64,000 nt of DNA from Leucobacter insecticola (GTDB lineage Bacteria > Actinomycetota > Actinomycetes > Actinomycetales > Microbacteriaceae): the NCBI RefSeq assembly GCF_011382965.1, contig NZ_CP049934.1:2666001-2730000 (forward strand), in the 5' to 3' direction. This document shows, piece by piece, positions 1 through 7,735 of this stretch. Made by a program: the position numbers and the translations under genes. Under the pieces are notes generated by a model. It saw only the letters and a list, made by a program, of their open reading frames with translations. It searched no databases and was not told the origin of the DNA. Position 1 is the stretch's first letter. The number at the start of each line of letters is the position of its first letter.

Positions 1-1
1 C

Positions 2-103
2 GTCGCCAAGGCATCGCGCGGGCTCGGCGCGGCGATGGTCGGGATCAGCGTTGCTGAGCTCCCCGTCGCCCACCGCCTCGCTGACCGCGGCTGGTGAGCG
101 ACG
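2..103 (+). CDS. 3' end of an unidentified gene (partial)
   Basis: One forward frame is open from the window edge to a TGA at 101-103, giving about 33 residues ending in ...[10 protein letters not shown]. Codon use is G/C-rich at third positions as in a real actinobacterial gene. It converges on the ABC-F gene with a 25-base gap. The fragment is too short to assign a family, and the call rests only on openness and codon bias. Confidence 0.35.
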
Positions 104-128
104 GCCGCGCGCCGCAGTGGGCTATGAG

Positions 129-1979
129 CTAACCGAGTTGTTCGGAGAGTTCCAGCCAGCGTTCCTCAGTCTCGTTGACTTCTGCTTCAAGCGCGCGGAG
201 TTCGTCGCCGATCTTGCCGAGACCTTCGTAATCGCTCTGGTCATGATCGGCCATGCGAGCGTGCAGCTTCTTCACCTCGGTGTCGAGCTTGGCGAGGCGG
301 CGCTCCGCCGCCTGCTGTTCTTTTTCGACCGCGCGGCGCTCGGCGCTTCCCGGAGGCAGCACGAGCGCAGATGCGGGCGAGGATTCTGAAATTTGCTGCG
401 CAGAGGCCGCCGCGGAGGATCCCGCAAACCCTGCCTGCTGGCCAGCGGCCTCGCTCTCGCGCTCCTCGGCCGCACGCAGCTTCAGATACTCGTCGACCCC
501 GCCAGGCAAATGCCGGAGGTGATGCTTCAGAATCGCGTACTGCTGATCCGTGACGCGCTCCAGGAAGTACCGATCGTGTGACACCACGATCAGCGTACCC
601 GGCCACGAGTCGAGTAGATCCTCCATCGCGGCGAGCATGTCAGTATCGAGGTCGTTGGTCGGCTCGTCAAGGATCAACACGTTCGGCTGATCGAGCAGGA
701 TCAGCAGCAACTGCAGGCGCCGCTTCTGCCCTCCCGAGAGATCCTTCACCGGGGTCGACAGCTGCGCGCTCGCAAAGCCCATCTGCTCGAGCAGTTGCCC
801 GGGGGTGAGCTCTTGGGCCTTCGATCCCGACCCCACCGTGAAGCTTGTGCGCAGCCGCGAGATCACGACCCGCACGGGATCGTTCAGATGCTCTTCAAGC
901 TCGTCGAGCTGCTGCGTGAGCGTCGCGATTTTCACGGTTTTGCCGCGCTTCACCTGCCCGGAGGTCGGTTCGACGTCTCCCGAGATGAGGCCGAGCAGCG
1001 TCGACTTGCCAGCGCCGTTGACGCCGAGGATCCCGGTCCGCTCACCGGGGGCGAGTAGCCAGGTGACATCGTCGAGCACCTCGCGGTCACCGTATGCCAC
1101 CCGGACATCAACGATGTTCACGACCTCTTTGCCGAGGCGCGCGACGGCCATCGACTGCAGGGAGACGCGATCCCGAATCTCGGGCACATCAGCGATCAAC
1201 TCATTCGCCGCGTCGATGCGGAACTTGGGCTTTGAGGTGCGGGCAGGGGCACCGCGGCGCAGCCAGGCGAGCTCCTTGCGCGCGAGGTTCTGCCGTTTCT
1301 GCTCGATCGTCGCGGCCTGGCGGTCCCGCTCCACCCGCTGCAGAATGTATGCCGCGTACCCGCCCTCAAAGGGCTCGACGATACGGTCGTGCACCTCCCA
1401 GGTCGTGTTGCAGACCTCATCGAGGAACCACCGGTCGTGAGTCACCACAAGCAGTGCGCCCTGACCCTGCGGCCAGCGCCGCTTGAGGTGGTTCGCCAGC
1501 CACGCGATGGCTTCGACGTCGAGGTGGTTCGTGGGCTCATCGAGGGCCAGGATCTCCCAGTCCCCCACCAGTAGCCGGGCCAGCGCTACACGCCGCCGCT
1601 GACCGCCCGAGAGAGAGTCGACGGGCGCGTCCCATGCCAGATCTTTCACGAGTCCGGCAATGACGTCGCGGGTGCGTGCGTCACCTGCCCACTCGTATTC
1701 GGGGCGGTCACCGACGATTGCGTTGCCGACGGTTTCACCATCCACAAACTTGTCGGCCTGATCCAGCACCCCGATGGTGGTGCCGCCGCGCATGGTGACT
1801 TTGCCGCCATCGGGATCCCGCCTGCCAGCGAGCATCATCAGCAGACTCGACTTGCCGTCGCCGTTGCGGCCGACGATGCCGATGCGATCCCCCTCCGCTA
1901 CTCCGAGCGTCACAGAATCGAACACGACTTTCGTCGGAACCTCAAGATGTAGGGACTCTGCCCCGAGAAGATGCGCCAT
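129..1979 (-). CDS. ABC-F family ATPase (Uup/EttA-like)
   Basis: 616-residue soluble protein with two ABC ATPase domains and no membrane segment, the ABC-F layout. Domain 1 has Walker A GRNGDGKSS near residue 38, signature LSGGQ and Walker B with DEPTNHLD. Domain 2 has GVNGAGKST near 320, LSGGQ, and DEPTNDLD. An arginine/lysine-rich linker joins them, and the C-terminal ~80 residues form a charged coiled coil as in Uup. ABC-F proteins act on the ribosome (translation factors or target protection); which role applies here is not visible. It is the usual neighbour of rsmA-ispE in Micrococcales, but here about 5 kb of DNA separates it from ispE. Confidence 0.93.
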   Translation of the reverse strand: MAHLLGAESLHLEVPTKVVFDSVTLGVAEGDRIGIVGRNGDGKSSLLMMLAGRRDPDGGKVTMRGGTTIGVLDQADKFVDGETVGNAIVGDRPEYEWAGDARTRDVIAGLVKDLAWDAPVDSLSGGQRRRVALARLLVGDWEILALDEPTNHLDVEAIAWLANHLKRRWPQGQGALLVVTHDRWFLDEVCNTTWEVHDRIVEPFEGGYAAYILQRVERDRQAATIEQKRQNLARKELAWLRRGAPARTSKPKFRIDAANELIADVPEIRDRVSLQSMAVARLGKEVVNIVDVRVAYGDREVLDDVTWLLAPGERTGILGVNGAGKSTLLGLISGDVEPTSGQVKRGKTVKIATLTQQLDELEEHLNDPVRVVISRLRTSFTVGSGSKAQELTPGQLLEQMGFASAQLSTPVKDLSGGQKRRLQLLLILLDQPNVLILDEPTNDLDTDMLAAMEDLLDSWPGTLIVVSHDRYFLERVTDQQYAILKHHLRHLPGGVDEYLKLRAAEERESEAAGQQAGFAGSSAAASAQQISESSPASALVLPPGSAERRAVEKEQQAAERRLAKLDTEVKKLHARMADHDQSDYEGLGKIGDELRALEAEVNETEERWLELSEQLG

Positions 1980-2016
1980 AACCTCTCAAGCGTAGTTCAC
2001 CCGGCTGGGTGGGCCC

Positions 2017-2211
2017 CTACACGCTGCAGCAACTCCCGCCGCAGCAGGATCCTGCCTCGGAGTCACCCAGCAGATTCAGGATCTCCTGGCTTTCGGCGCT
2101 GGCAAACGCTGCGGCCGAGGCCAGCCCGGCTGCGGGATCCAGCGCCGGCGCGGCCTCAGCCTCGGGGTTCGTAGCAACCTTGGTGTCGGTCACACGGTTC
2201 TGATCGGTCAT
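2017..2211 (-). CDS. small protein with Cys-rich C-terminus
   Basis: 64-residue protein with a good ribosome binding site (GAGGGAG, about 7 bases before ATG). The first ~50 residues are Ala/Glu-rich and low complexity. The end is SCCGGSCCSV, with four cysteines in two CC pairs. It has no signal peptide or membrane segment. It lies 18 bases downstream of the DsbA-like gene on the same strand and 37 bases before the ABC-F gene, so it is probably co-transcribed with the thiol oxidoreductase. CCGGSCC could bind a metal or be a thiol substrate; no function is claimed. Confidence 0.7.
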   Translation of the reverse strand: MTDQNRVTDTKVATNPEAEAAPALDPAAGLASAAAFASAESQEILNLLGDSEAGSCCGGSCCSV

Positions 2212-2229
2212 GTTGTGCTCCCTCGGGTC

Positions 2230-2910
2230 TTATCGCTGAACTGGTTCTTCACCGCGGACAAGCCCGAGCACCTGCTCGAACGCTCCCGCGAAAGCTTCGG
2301 CCGATTGCGCCCCCGATACTCCATACTTCTCTTCGATCAAGAAGAACGGAACACCGGTCACACCGAGCATCTGCGCCCGGGTGATGTCGCGGTCGACGGC
2401 TTCACCATACTTCGCGCTGTCGAGCGCCGCACGCACCTCATCGGCGTCGAGCGCGACCTCGGCACCGAGACGAGCAAGGGCGTCGGGATCCGACATATCT
2501 TCGCCCTCTTCGAAATAGGCGCGGAAGAGCCGCTGCATCACCTCGGGCTGTACACCACGATCCTTCGCGAGGTGCAGCACCCGGTGAGCGCGTCTAGTGT
2601 TTGCGTGCTTGACCCTGCCGAAGTCGAACACGATCCCCTCGCTCGCTGCCAGCTCCGTCATCTGCCCGAGCATCTGCTCGACCTGCTCGCGAGGCATTCC
2701 CTTGTGCTTCACGAGGAAGTCAATCTCACTGCCCGCGAAATCGAGCGGCGTATCGGGGGCCAGCTCGTAGCTGTGGCTCTCCACCTCAATGGTGACTTCG
2801 GGGTGCGCGGCGCGAAACTCCGCCACGCCCGCCTCGAATCGGTGCTTGCCGATGTAGCACCACGGGCAGGCGATGTCGGACCAGATATCTACGCGGATCG
2901 TTTCACTCAC
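2230..2910 (-). CDS. DsbA family (FrnE-like) oxidoreductase
   Basis: 226 residues of thioredoxin-fold DsbA/FrnE type. The active-site motif CPWCYIGK is near residues 15-22, followed by the helical insertion typical of DsbA and the cis-Pro region GVTGVPFFLIEEKYGVSGAQ near residues 180-200. There is no signal peptide, so it is cytoplasmic like FrnE-type proteins, which handle disulfides in oxidative stress or polyketide isomerisation. The start is a GTG without a clear Shine-Dalgarno sequence. It is followed by the Cys-rich miniprotein. Confidence 0.9.
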   Translation of the reverse strand: MSETIRVDIWSDIACPWCYIGKHRFEAGVAEFRAAHPEVTIEVESHSYELAPDTPLDFAGSEIDFLVKHKGMPREQVEQMLGQMTELAASEGIVFDFGRVKHANTRRAHRVLHLAKDRGVQPEVMQRLFRAYFEEGEDMSDPDALARLGAEVALDADEVRAALDSAKYGEAVDRDITRAQMLGVTGVPFFLIEEKYGVSGAQSAEAFAGAFEQVLGLVRGEEPVQR

Positions 2911-2989
2911 AATTGATGCAACCGGTTACTATGAGCGACTATTCCCGCGACAAGCAGTTCAATGCCTGCTCGCTCATTCGTCATCAGTT

Positions 2990-3277
2990 CTATAGGTCGG
3001 CTAGTTTTGCTGCGAGCCGATCACACTCTTCCTGTTTGCACTCCACAAGACGATCCGCGTCACGCTTCACCTCGAAAAACTCATCCTGGTTCTGCTCAAG
3101 CACCCGCTTGACTTCACCGTCAAATACGCCATGACGCGAAGCATCCTCGTACGCGGCATCCTGCACCCGATAAAACAGGCGCACGCTCTCGTAAATGGAC
3201 TCTTCAGCCTCATCTACTTCGCGTCTCAATATCAGCAACTCTTGCTCCAGTTGCTCCCGTTCAAGGCGATCACTCAT
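2990..3277 (-). CDS. acidic coiled-coil small protein, candidate secretion partner
   Basis: 95 residues from the ATG at 3277 (MSDRLEREQLEQ...), almost wholly helical with heptad-like Leu/Glu/Arg spacing and many acidic residues. I chose this start because it lies one base after the stop of the previous gene (TGAAATG), suggesting coupling; an in-frame ATG at 3304 is the alternative. It is the last gene of the toxin-like cassette. Size, helicity and place after the toxin resemble the small WXG100/Lap-like partners of type VII substrates (TlaA1/TlaA2 of the TslA lipase). That is inference from layout; I see no clear WXG motif. Confidence 0.65.
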   Translation of the reverse strand: MSDRLEREQLEQELLILRREVDEAEESIYESVRLFYRVQDAAYEDASRHGVFDGEVKRVLEQNQDEFFEVKRDADRLVECKQEECDRLAAKLADL

Positions 3278-3278
3278 T

Positions 3279-3560
3279 TCAAGAAACGCTCTCCACGCCG
3301 TCATGGTGGTAGGTCGTCGCCTGAATAACCCCGGCTCGTTGTGACAAGGCCTTCCCAGCCTTACCCTTCATCCCCTTTTGAGCTTGTGTATCAAGAGACT
3401 TCAGAGCGGCTGCCTTGCCCGCACGGGCAGCCTCAATCTTGCGGGAAGCATTCCGCTTCACTTCGGAACGCTCAGTGTTCAACCGTGCCGCCATAATCGC
3501 CCCGGCAGTCCTCTTGGCAAGATCTTTCGCTTTTTGCTCCAGAAACGATACATCAACCAT
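3279..3560 (-). CDS. basic helical small protein, candidate secretion partner
   Basis: 93 residues from the ATG at 3560 (MVDVSFLEQKAKDL...), preceded by AAAGGG 10 bases upstream. A GTG at 3581 would add seven residues. The protein is helical and strongly basic (many Lys/Arg, Ala-rich), complementary in charge to the acidic protein that follows, so the two could pair. It lies 26 bases after the stop of the lipase-like gene. The pattern of one large effector followed by two ~95-residue helical proteins is what is known for LXG/TslA-type type VII substrates. The family assignment is inference. Confidence 0.65.
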   Translation of the reverse strand: MVDVSFLEQKAKDLAKRTAGAIMAARLNTERSEVKRNASRKIEAARAGKAAALKSLDTQAQKGMKGKAGKALSQRAGVIQATTYHHDGVESVS

Positions 3561-3586
3561 CGAAGTCCAACCCTTTCGCACCTCAT

Positions 3587-4021
3587 TTAGAAACGGAACC
3601 CGGCGGCCTGTTGAACGTCCTGCCGCTCACGCCCACTCGAAACATTCAACAGAGTGGCCTTCAACTCGTCCAGTTCCTCGATCTCTTTTCCAATCTTCGC
3701 GCTCGCCTGTGAGATCGCGTCAAGATTCATGTGGCGCTCAGGCTGCAAACCGCGCCGATGTGCCTCTTCTTCCACGTCATACGAATCGATAACCCAGAAC
3801 CACATTGCACCAGTTTCCTGCAGCACCCGTTGATACGACTCCTGAAGTTCTCTAGGAATATCATCATTCACTTGACGAGCATCCTGAAGGTGGTCAATCG
3901 CGTCATCGATCAGCTTTGCACCACTCGCAGCAAAGCCGCTCACCAAGCCCACAGTGCCCAAGCCAGAAGTAGTGCGGGAAGTCAGTGCGCCCGTGCCATA
4001 GGGGCCATAGATCCTCAGGTA
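3587..4021 (-). pseudogene. lipase-like toxin, 3' part severed by the IS element
   Basis: This is the downstream fragment of the gene whose 5' part is at 5334-6172. Removing the IS (4025-5336) and one copy of the 3-bp target (CTC) joins the GAG codon at 5339-5337 to TAC at 4021-4019 in the same frame, without a stop. The fragment then encodes about 144 residues, helical and charged (YLRIYGPYGTG... to ...QQAAGFRF). A helical C-terminal region behind an N-terminal hydrolase is the reverse arrangement described for the TslA lipase, whose C-terminal helices carry the secretion signal. A TTG at 3961 could allow separate translation, with no strong RBS. Confidence 0.75.
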
Positions 4022-4024
4022 CTC

Positions 4025-4049
4025 TGAATTGGCCTGGGTTTAGTTCCGA
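4025..4049. repeat. IS3 terminal inverted repeat (left copy)
   Basis: 25 bases that match the reverse complement of 5312-5336 at every position. The outermost base abuts the CTC target copy at 4022-4024. It lies 12 bases beyond the orfB stop. Confidence 0.95.
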
Positions 4050-4061
4050 CCGTTGTATCCG

Positions 4062-4973
4062 TCAACCAGTTGGTTGCGGAAGCTTTGTACTGTCAGCGTA
4101 GTACGCTTCCTCAACCTCGAGTGGGGTGCGCATATCGAGCTCCCCATGGAGGCGCTCATGGTTCCACCACCACACCCACTTCAAAGTCGCGAGCTCGACC
4201 TGCTCGACACTCTTCCAAGGACGTTGCTGACGGATTAGCTCGGTCTTGTAGAGGTTGTTCACCGCTTCTGCCATCGCATTGTCAAAACTGTCTCCAACAG
4301 TTCCAGTTGAGGGGAGCGCACCCAGTTCCACAATGCGATCGGTGTAGACCATCGCGGTGTAATTCGATCCGTGATCAGCGTGATGAATTACTCCGTTCAG
4401 GTCGCCCCCGAGTTGCCAGGCAGCCATATCAAGCGCCTGCATCGGGAGTACCTCTGATCTGAGTGTCGAAGCGACGTTCCAGCCCACAATCCTGCGTGAA
4501 TATACGTCAGTGACGAACGCGGTATACGCGAACCCGGACCATGTCGCGACGTAGGTGACATCACACACGAGTAATCGTTTCGGCGCTGCAGCGGTGAACT
4601 CCCGGTTCACCAAATCAGATGGCAAGACCGCCGACCGGTCCGAGCGCGTGGTGAACACTCGCTTCGATTTGCGCACTCCGCGCACCCCGGCAGCTTTCAT
4701 GAGACGTTCGGTCTGATCACGGCCAACGTCCCACCCCTCACGGTTGAGGAGCGCGTGCATCTTGCGACGCCCATACACGCTGTAATGCTTCTCGTGGAGG
4801 CGCTGGATCTCAGGAACGAGGAGTTCATCGCGAAGCTGCCGCCCAGAGGGCGGGCGGTGCTTCGCAGCCCGATACTCGCGAGACGTAAGGAAACCACGAA
4901 CTACCGCACGGAGTGTTCGGCAGAGGAACTCGACCCCGAAACGATCACGATACATATCGATGAATCTGATCAT
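4062..4973 (-). CDS. IS3 family transposase, OrfB (DDE catalytic subunit)
   Basis: 303 residues. Residues ~45-100 form the IS3-type N-terminal helix-turn-helix (YGRRKMHALLNREGW). The integrase-like core follows with the DDE residues in VCDVTYVATW, HHADHGSNY and MAEAVNNLYKTEL, at the family's usual spacing (35 residues between the second D and E). Its ATG overlaps the orfA stop (ATGA), so it can be made by translational coupling or as a -1 frameshift OrfAB fusion; I see no A6G-type slippery run. All catalytic residues are present, so the element is probably active. Confidence 0.95.
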   Translation of the reverse strand: MIRFIDMYRDRFGVEFLCRTLRAVVRGFLTSREYRAAKHRPPSGRQLRDELLVPEIQRLHEKHYSVYGRRKMHALLNREGWDVGRDQTERLMKAAGVRGVRKSKRVFTTRSDRSAVLPSDLVNREFTAAAPKRLLVCDVTYVATWSGFAYTAFVTDVYSRRIVGWNVASTLRSEVLPMQALDMAAWQLGGDLNGVIHHADHGSNYTAMVYTDRIVELGALPSTGTVGDSFDNAMAEAVNNLYKTELIRQQRPWKSVEQVELATLKWVWWWNHERLHGELDMRTPLEVEEAYYADSTKLPQPTG

Positions 4974-5284
4974 TTCGTTCGTGGGTGGTCGAGTTCCTTG
5001 GCGAAAAATATACTCGCAGCCCGCAAAACCTCGTTCGCTTTCTTCAACTCAGCGACCTCGCGGCGCAGACGCCGGTTCTCCTCAGTGATGTCGGTCGTCA
5101 CGCCATGTTTATGGCCGGTATCAATCAGGAATTGACGGTGCCAAATACGGAGCGTGTCTGGTGAGACACCCAGCAAGCCTCCGACGTGGTTACTCGCTGC
5201 GTTGAGACTTGCATGCTCGGGGAGCGCTTCGGTGAGCATGCGGAGTGCGCGTTCACGGAATTCTAGATCGTATTTTCTTGCCAT
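4970..5284 (-). CDS. IS3 family transposase, OrfA (DNA-binding subunit)
   Basis: 104 residues. The N-terminal part (residues ~1-60, with GLLGVSPDTLRIWHRQ) is the HTH_Tnp_1-type domain that recognises the IS ends. A leucine-zipper-like coiled coil (EENRRLRREVAELKKANEVL) follows, as expected for multimerisation with OrfAB. The start lies 28 bases inside the right inverted repeat. It pairs with OrfB downstream. Confidence 0.93.
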   Translation of the reverse strand: MARKYDLEFRERALRMLTEALPEHASLNAASNHVGGLLGVSPDTLRIWHRQFLIDTGHKHGVTTDITEENRRLRREVAELKKANEVLRAASIFFAKELDHPRTK

Positions 5285-5311
5285 GGTGTTTCCATCTTCC
5301 TTGTTGAAAGA

Positions 5312-5336
5312 TCGGAACTAAACCCAGGCCAATTCA
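5312..5336. repeat. IS3 terminal inverted repeat (right copy)
   Basis: Exact inverted partner of 4025-4049, next to the CTC target copy at 5337-5339. Read on the minus strand, the terminal TGA forms the stop codon of the interrupted lipase-like gene directly after its GAG codon. Confidence 0.95.
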
Positions 5337-6172
5337 CTCCTTGATCCGCGCGGCAATTCTCTCTTTCTCGCTCGAACCTGACATCCAGGAGGGGTTATCC
5401 TTGAGAAACGTTCTTGCCGCGAGAGCAACCTGTTCCGCAGACATACCAGATACAAAATGACCATCTTTTGCAAGCCGGTCAAGATTCAACGCATCGCCAT
5501 CAAAATACCGCGCTAGCGTGTCGTGCTCTTTCAATGAGACTGAGACGATGGTGCCGTACATGTGGTCGCGAAGCGAATAGGCCGCGAACGATCTTGCATT
5601 TCGATACCGCAGAAACGCCTGTGGATTCTCCTTCAACCAGGCGAGTTCGTCAGTAGTCAGCGTCCTTTGCTGCATCCCCCCAAAATCATCAAAACTGACT
5701 GACCGAAACCCATGCACCGGAGCATACACGGCAGTCATCTTCATCAGGTACGCACCAGACTGGCTAAACCCGCCAACATCCGTCACACGTCCCCCCGGCT
5801 TGCTTTCAACAGACATCAAGGTCTTTTCCAGGAAAGCAGATGCAGGCTTGTACTCCGGCGACAAATACCCGCCCATCGAACGTATCGCACCGCCCGTTCC
5901 GGTCTTGCCTGTGTCACCCATGAGATTGACGTTATTCGTCCCCGCAAACACCACCGCAACATTGCTGTAGTCAGGCGTGCCATCTCCTTTTATCGGAGCA
6001 AAAGCCATCGCGTTCATGGCATTGCTATCATCGCCCCAATGCTATCCAACACGACGAACTTGACTTCTTTGTCGCCAATATCAAGCCATACCTCCTCTGC
6101 ACCAGAACGAGCAATATCTCTCGTCTTGTCGATGGCTTTTGCGATTACTTCGGTCGTGATCTCCTCGCTCAT
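5334..6172 (-). pseudogene. lipase-like toxin, 5' part (IS-truncated, one-base frame break)
   Basis: The gene starts at ATG 6172 with GGGAGG seven bases upstream and encodes MSEEITTEVIAKAIDKT... The frame breaks at a run of four G (6034-6037 on the plus strand as C); one more G gives ...VLDSIGGDDSNAMNAMAF, joining the frame that continues to 5337. The core looks like an alpha/beta-hydrolase lipase: strand VAVVFAGTNN, nucleophile elbow GGFSQSGAY, then possible acid SFDDFGG and His in RDHMYG or EHDT. The IS cuts it after about residue 279 of a rebuilt 423. An ATGA overlap at the break could also allow restart at 6017. The enzyme class is inferred from motifs only. Confidence 0.7.
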
Positions 6173-6196
6173 GACAGCCTCCCGCGCTGGTTCTGC

Positions 6197-6760
6197 CTAG
6201 TACCTTGGCTCGTGAATTTCAAGGTCATAGACAACTCTTGCTCCAGGACTTCCCGTCGCAGACTTACGAAACTCATCAAATGCGCTGCCCGTCTCTTCGC
6301 GCAAACCCGAGATGCCATCCTCGATTCTCATATCCATATTTTTCGGTGACAGCGTCCCTGTGGGAACATATCGTTCGAGATCGTGATCGTACTCCATCTT
6401 GTCGTTTAGCCAGTAGTAGCTGGTGAAGTAGTCCGTATCATTCACATACACTTTGAAATCGCTTGCGACGCCGTTACCTAAGAGCGAAGGCCCGAAGACG
6501 GGGGAATCACGCCATTCCACTTCCACGCCCTCCCACTCAACAGCAGCGACACCTTCATAATTCTCCAGCAGGTATTCCGTGAAGGTCTCCTGTACCTGTC
6601 GCATGCCGTCTTGGTAGGCGAGCTCCATCGCACTCCTATCCGAGAGTGGTTGCTCAGTCGCACCCTTATCCATGAATACCTTTCCAAAGATCAAGCCACC
6701 GCCCAACACAAGCAGACCCACGACTGACCACGCCGTAATCCATATCCCTTTAGCAGTCAA
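6197..6760 (-). CDS. membrane-anchored protein, candidate toxin immunity
   Basis: 187 residues starting at a TTG (6760) placed 8 bases after a strong AGGAGG inside the end of ispE. Residues ~4-27 form one transmembrane segment ([20 protein letters not shown]) with no lipobox Cys; the remaining ~155 residues, rich in acidic and aromatic residues, should lie outside the cell. It directly precedes the lipase-like toxin gene (24 bases apart) on the same strand. In the TslA system the immunity factor is an exported lipoprotein that neutralises the lipase outside the cell, so this position and topology fit an immunity role. I recognise no domain. Confidence 0.6.
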   Translation of the reverse strand: MTAKGIWITAWSVVGLLVLGGGLIFGKVFMDKGATEQPLSDRSAMELAYQDGMRQVQETFTEYLLENYEGVAAVEWEGVEVEWRDSPVFGPSLLGNGVASDFKVYVNDTDYFTSYYWLNDKMEYDHDLERYVPTGTLSPKNMDMRIEDGISGLREETGSAFDEFRKSATGSPGARVVYDLEIHEPRY

Positions 6761-7702
6761 GGATATCTCCTCCTTTATGCACCACACGCGCGCCGGAGAC
6801 CGGCCCCGTGACGGTGAGGGCGCGGTGTCCCGCTCGCGTGAGCACGCCAAGCAGCTCCGCGGCCTCCTGAGCGTTGTCAACGAGAAACGCGACCGTGGGG
6901 CCGGATCCTGAGACGATACCCGAGAGCGCACCGCGAGATTCACCGAGTTCGAGCAGTTCGGCGAGTTCGGGGGCGAGCCGGAGTGCCGCCGCCTGTAAAT
7001 CGTTGTGCATCGCTTCGGCGAGGGATTCGGGATCGCCGACGCGCACGGCCTGGAGCACCGCGGTGTCAACCTTCACGTATTCGGGCTGCGGGCCGAGATC
7101 TCGCAGGTGATCTGCCCGGTGCTGATCGAGTGTGTTGTAAACGACGGGAGTGCTGAGACCCGCATCAGACAGCGCGAGCACCCAGTGAAAATTCCCCTTG
7201 GCGAGCGCCGGGCTGAGCTCGTCACCGCGCCCCGTGCCCACCGCGGTGCCGCCTTCGAGCGCGAATGGCACATCGGCGCCGAGCTGTGCCGCGAGCGCGA
7301 GCAGCCCCGCACGCCCCACACCGGTCCCCCAGAGTTCATCGCAGGCAACGAGCGTTGCAGCAGCGTCGGCGGATCCGCCCCCCATGCCCCCGCGATCGGC
7401 ACGCGCTTCAGCACGGTGAGGCTGACGCCCCCTTCATAGCCGGTGTGCACCGCGAGCAGCTTTGCCGCCCTCACCGCAAGGTTAGAGTCATCCGTGCTGA
7501 GCCCCGAGCAGTCGATGGGGCCACTGAAACGCACCGAAAAATCGGTGGCGTCGGTCGCGGTAACCTCTTCAAACAGTGACACGGCCTGGTACAGCGACGC
7601 AACATCGTGATACCCGTCATCTTGCAGGGCCCCGACTCGAAAGAAGACGTTGATCTTGCCCGGTGCGCGCACCGTGACTGATCCTCGCTGTGTTCCGCCC
7701 AT
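6750..7702 (-). CDS. ispE: 4-diphosphocytidyl-2-C-methyl-D-erythritol kinase, frame broken as written
   Basis: MEP-pathway GHMP kinase that phosphorylates CDP-methylerythritol for isoprenoid synthesis. The N-terminal part ([14 protein letters not shown]) and the ATP loop ([18 protein letters not shown]) lie in different frames. Adding one base to the run of five at 7387-7391 joins them as [17 protein letters not shown], giving 317 residues, the normal length. As an essential gene in the usual rsmA-ispE order it is very probably intact in the organism. Its last codons contain the Shine-Dalgarno sequence of the next gene, so the toxin-like cassette is translated from the same message. Confidence 0.9.
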
Positions 7703-7735
7703 GAGACCACGCTAGCGCACCCGCACACCCCGAAC

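Larger units (their letters stand above)
4025..5336 (-). mobile_element. complete IS3-family insertion sequence, 1312 bp
   Basis: The ends are 25-bp perfect inverted repeats (4025-4049 and 5312-5336) starting TGAATTGGCCTGGG and ending in CA, as IS3-family ends do. The flanking trinucleotide CTC at 4022-4024 and 5337-5339 is a 3-bp target duplication. Inside are orfA (HTH protein) and orfB (DDE transposase) on the minus strand. Perfect ends, intact orfs and an intact target repeat point to a recent insertion. It lies inside a lipase-like gene; the terminal TGA of the element supplies the stop for the truncated upstream half. Confidence 0.95.

Noticed and set aside
6017..6172. Programmed frameshift or two-gene arrangement in the lipase-like gene (ATGA overlap)
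   Set aside because: Possible, but the same kind of one-base deficit occurs in eleven other places in the window, so a missing base is simpler. No slippery heptamer is present.
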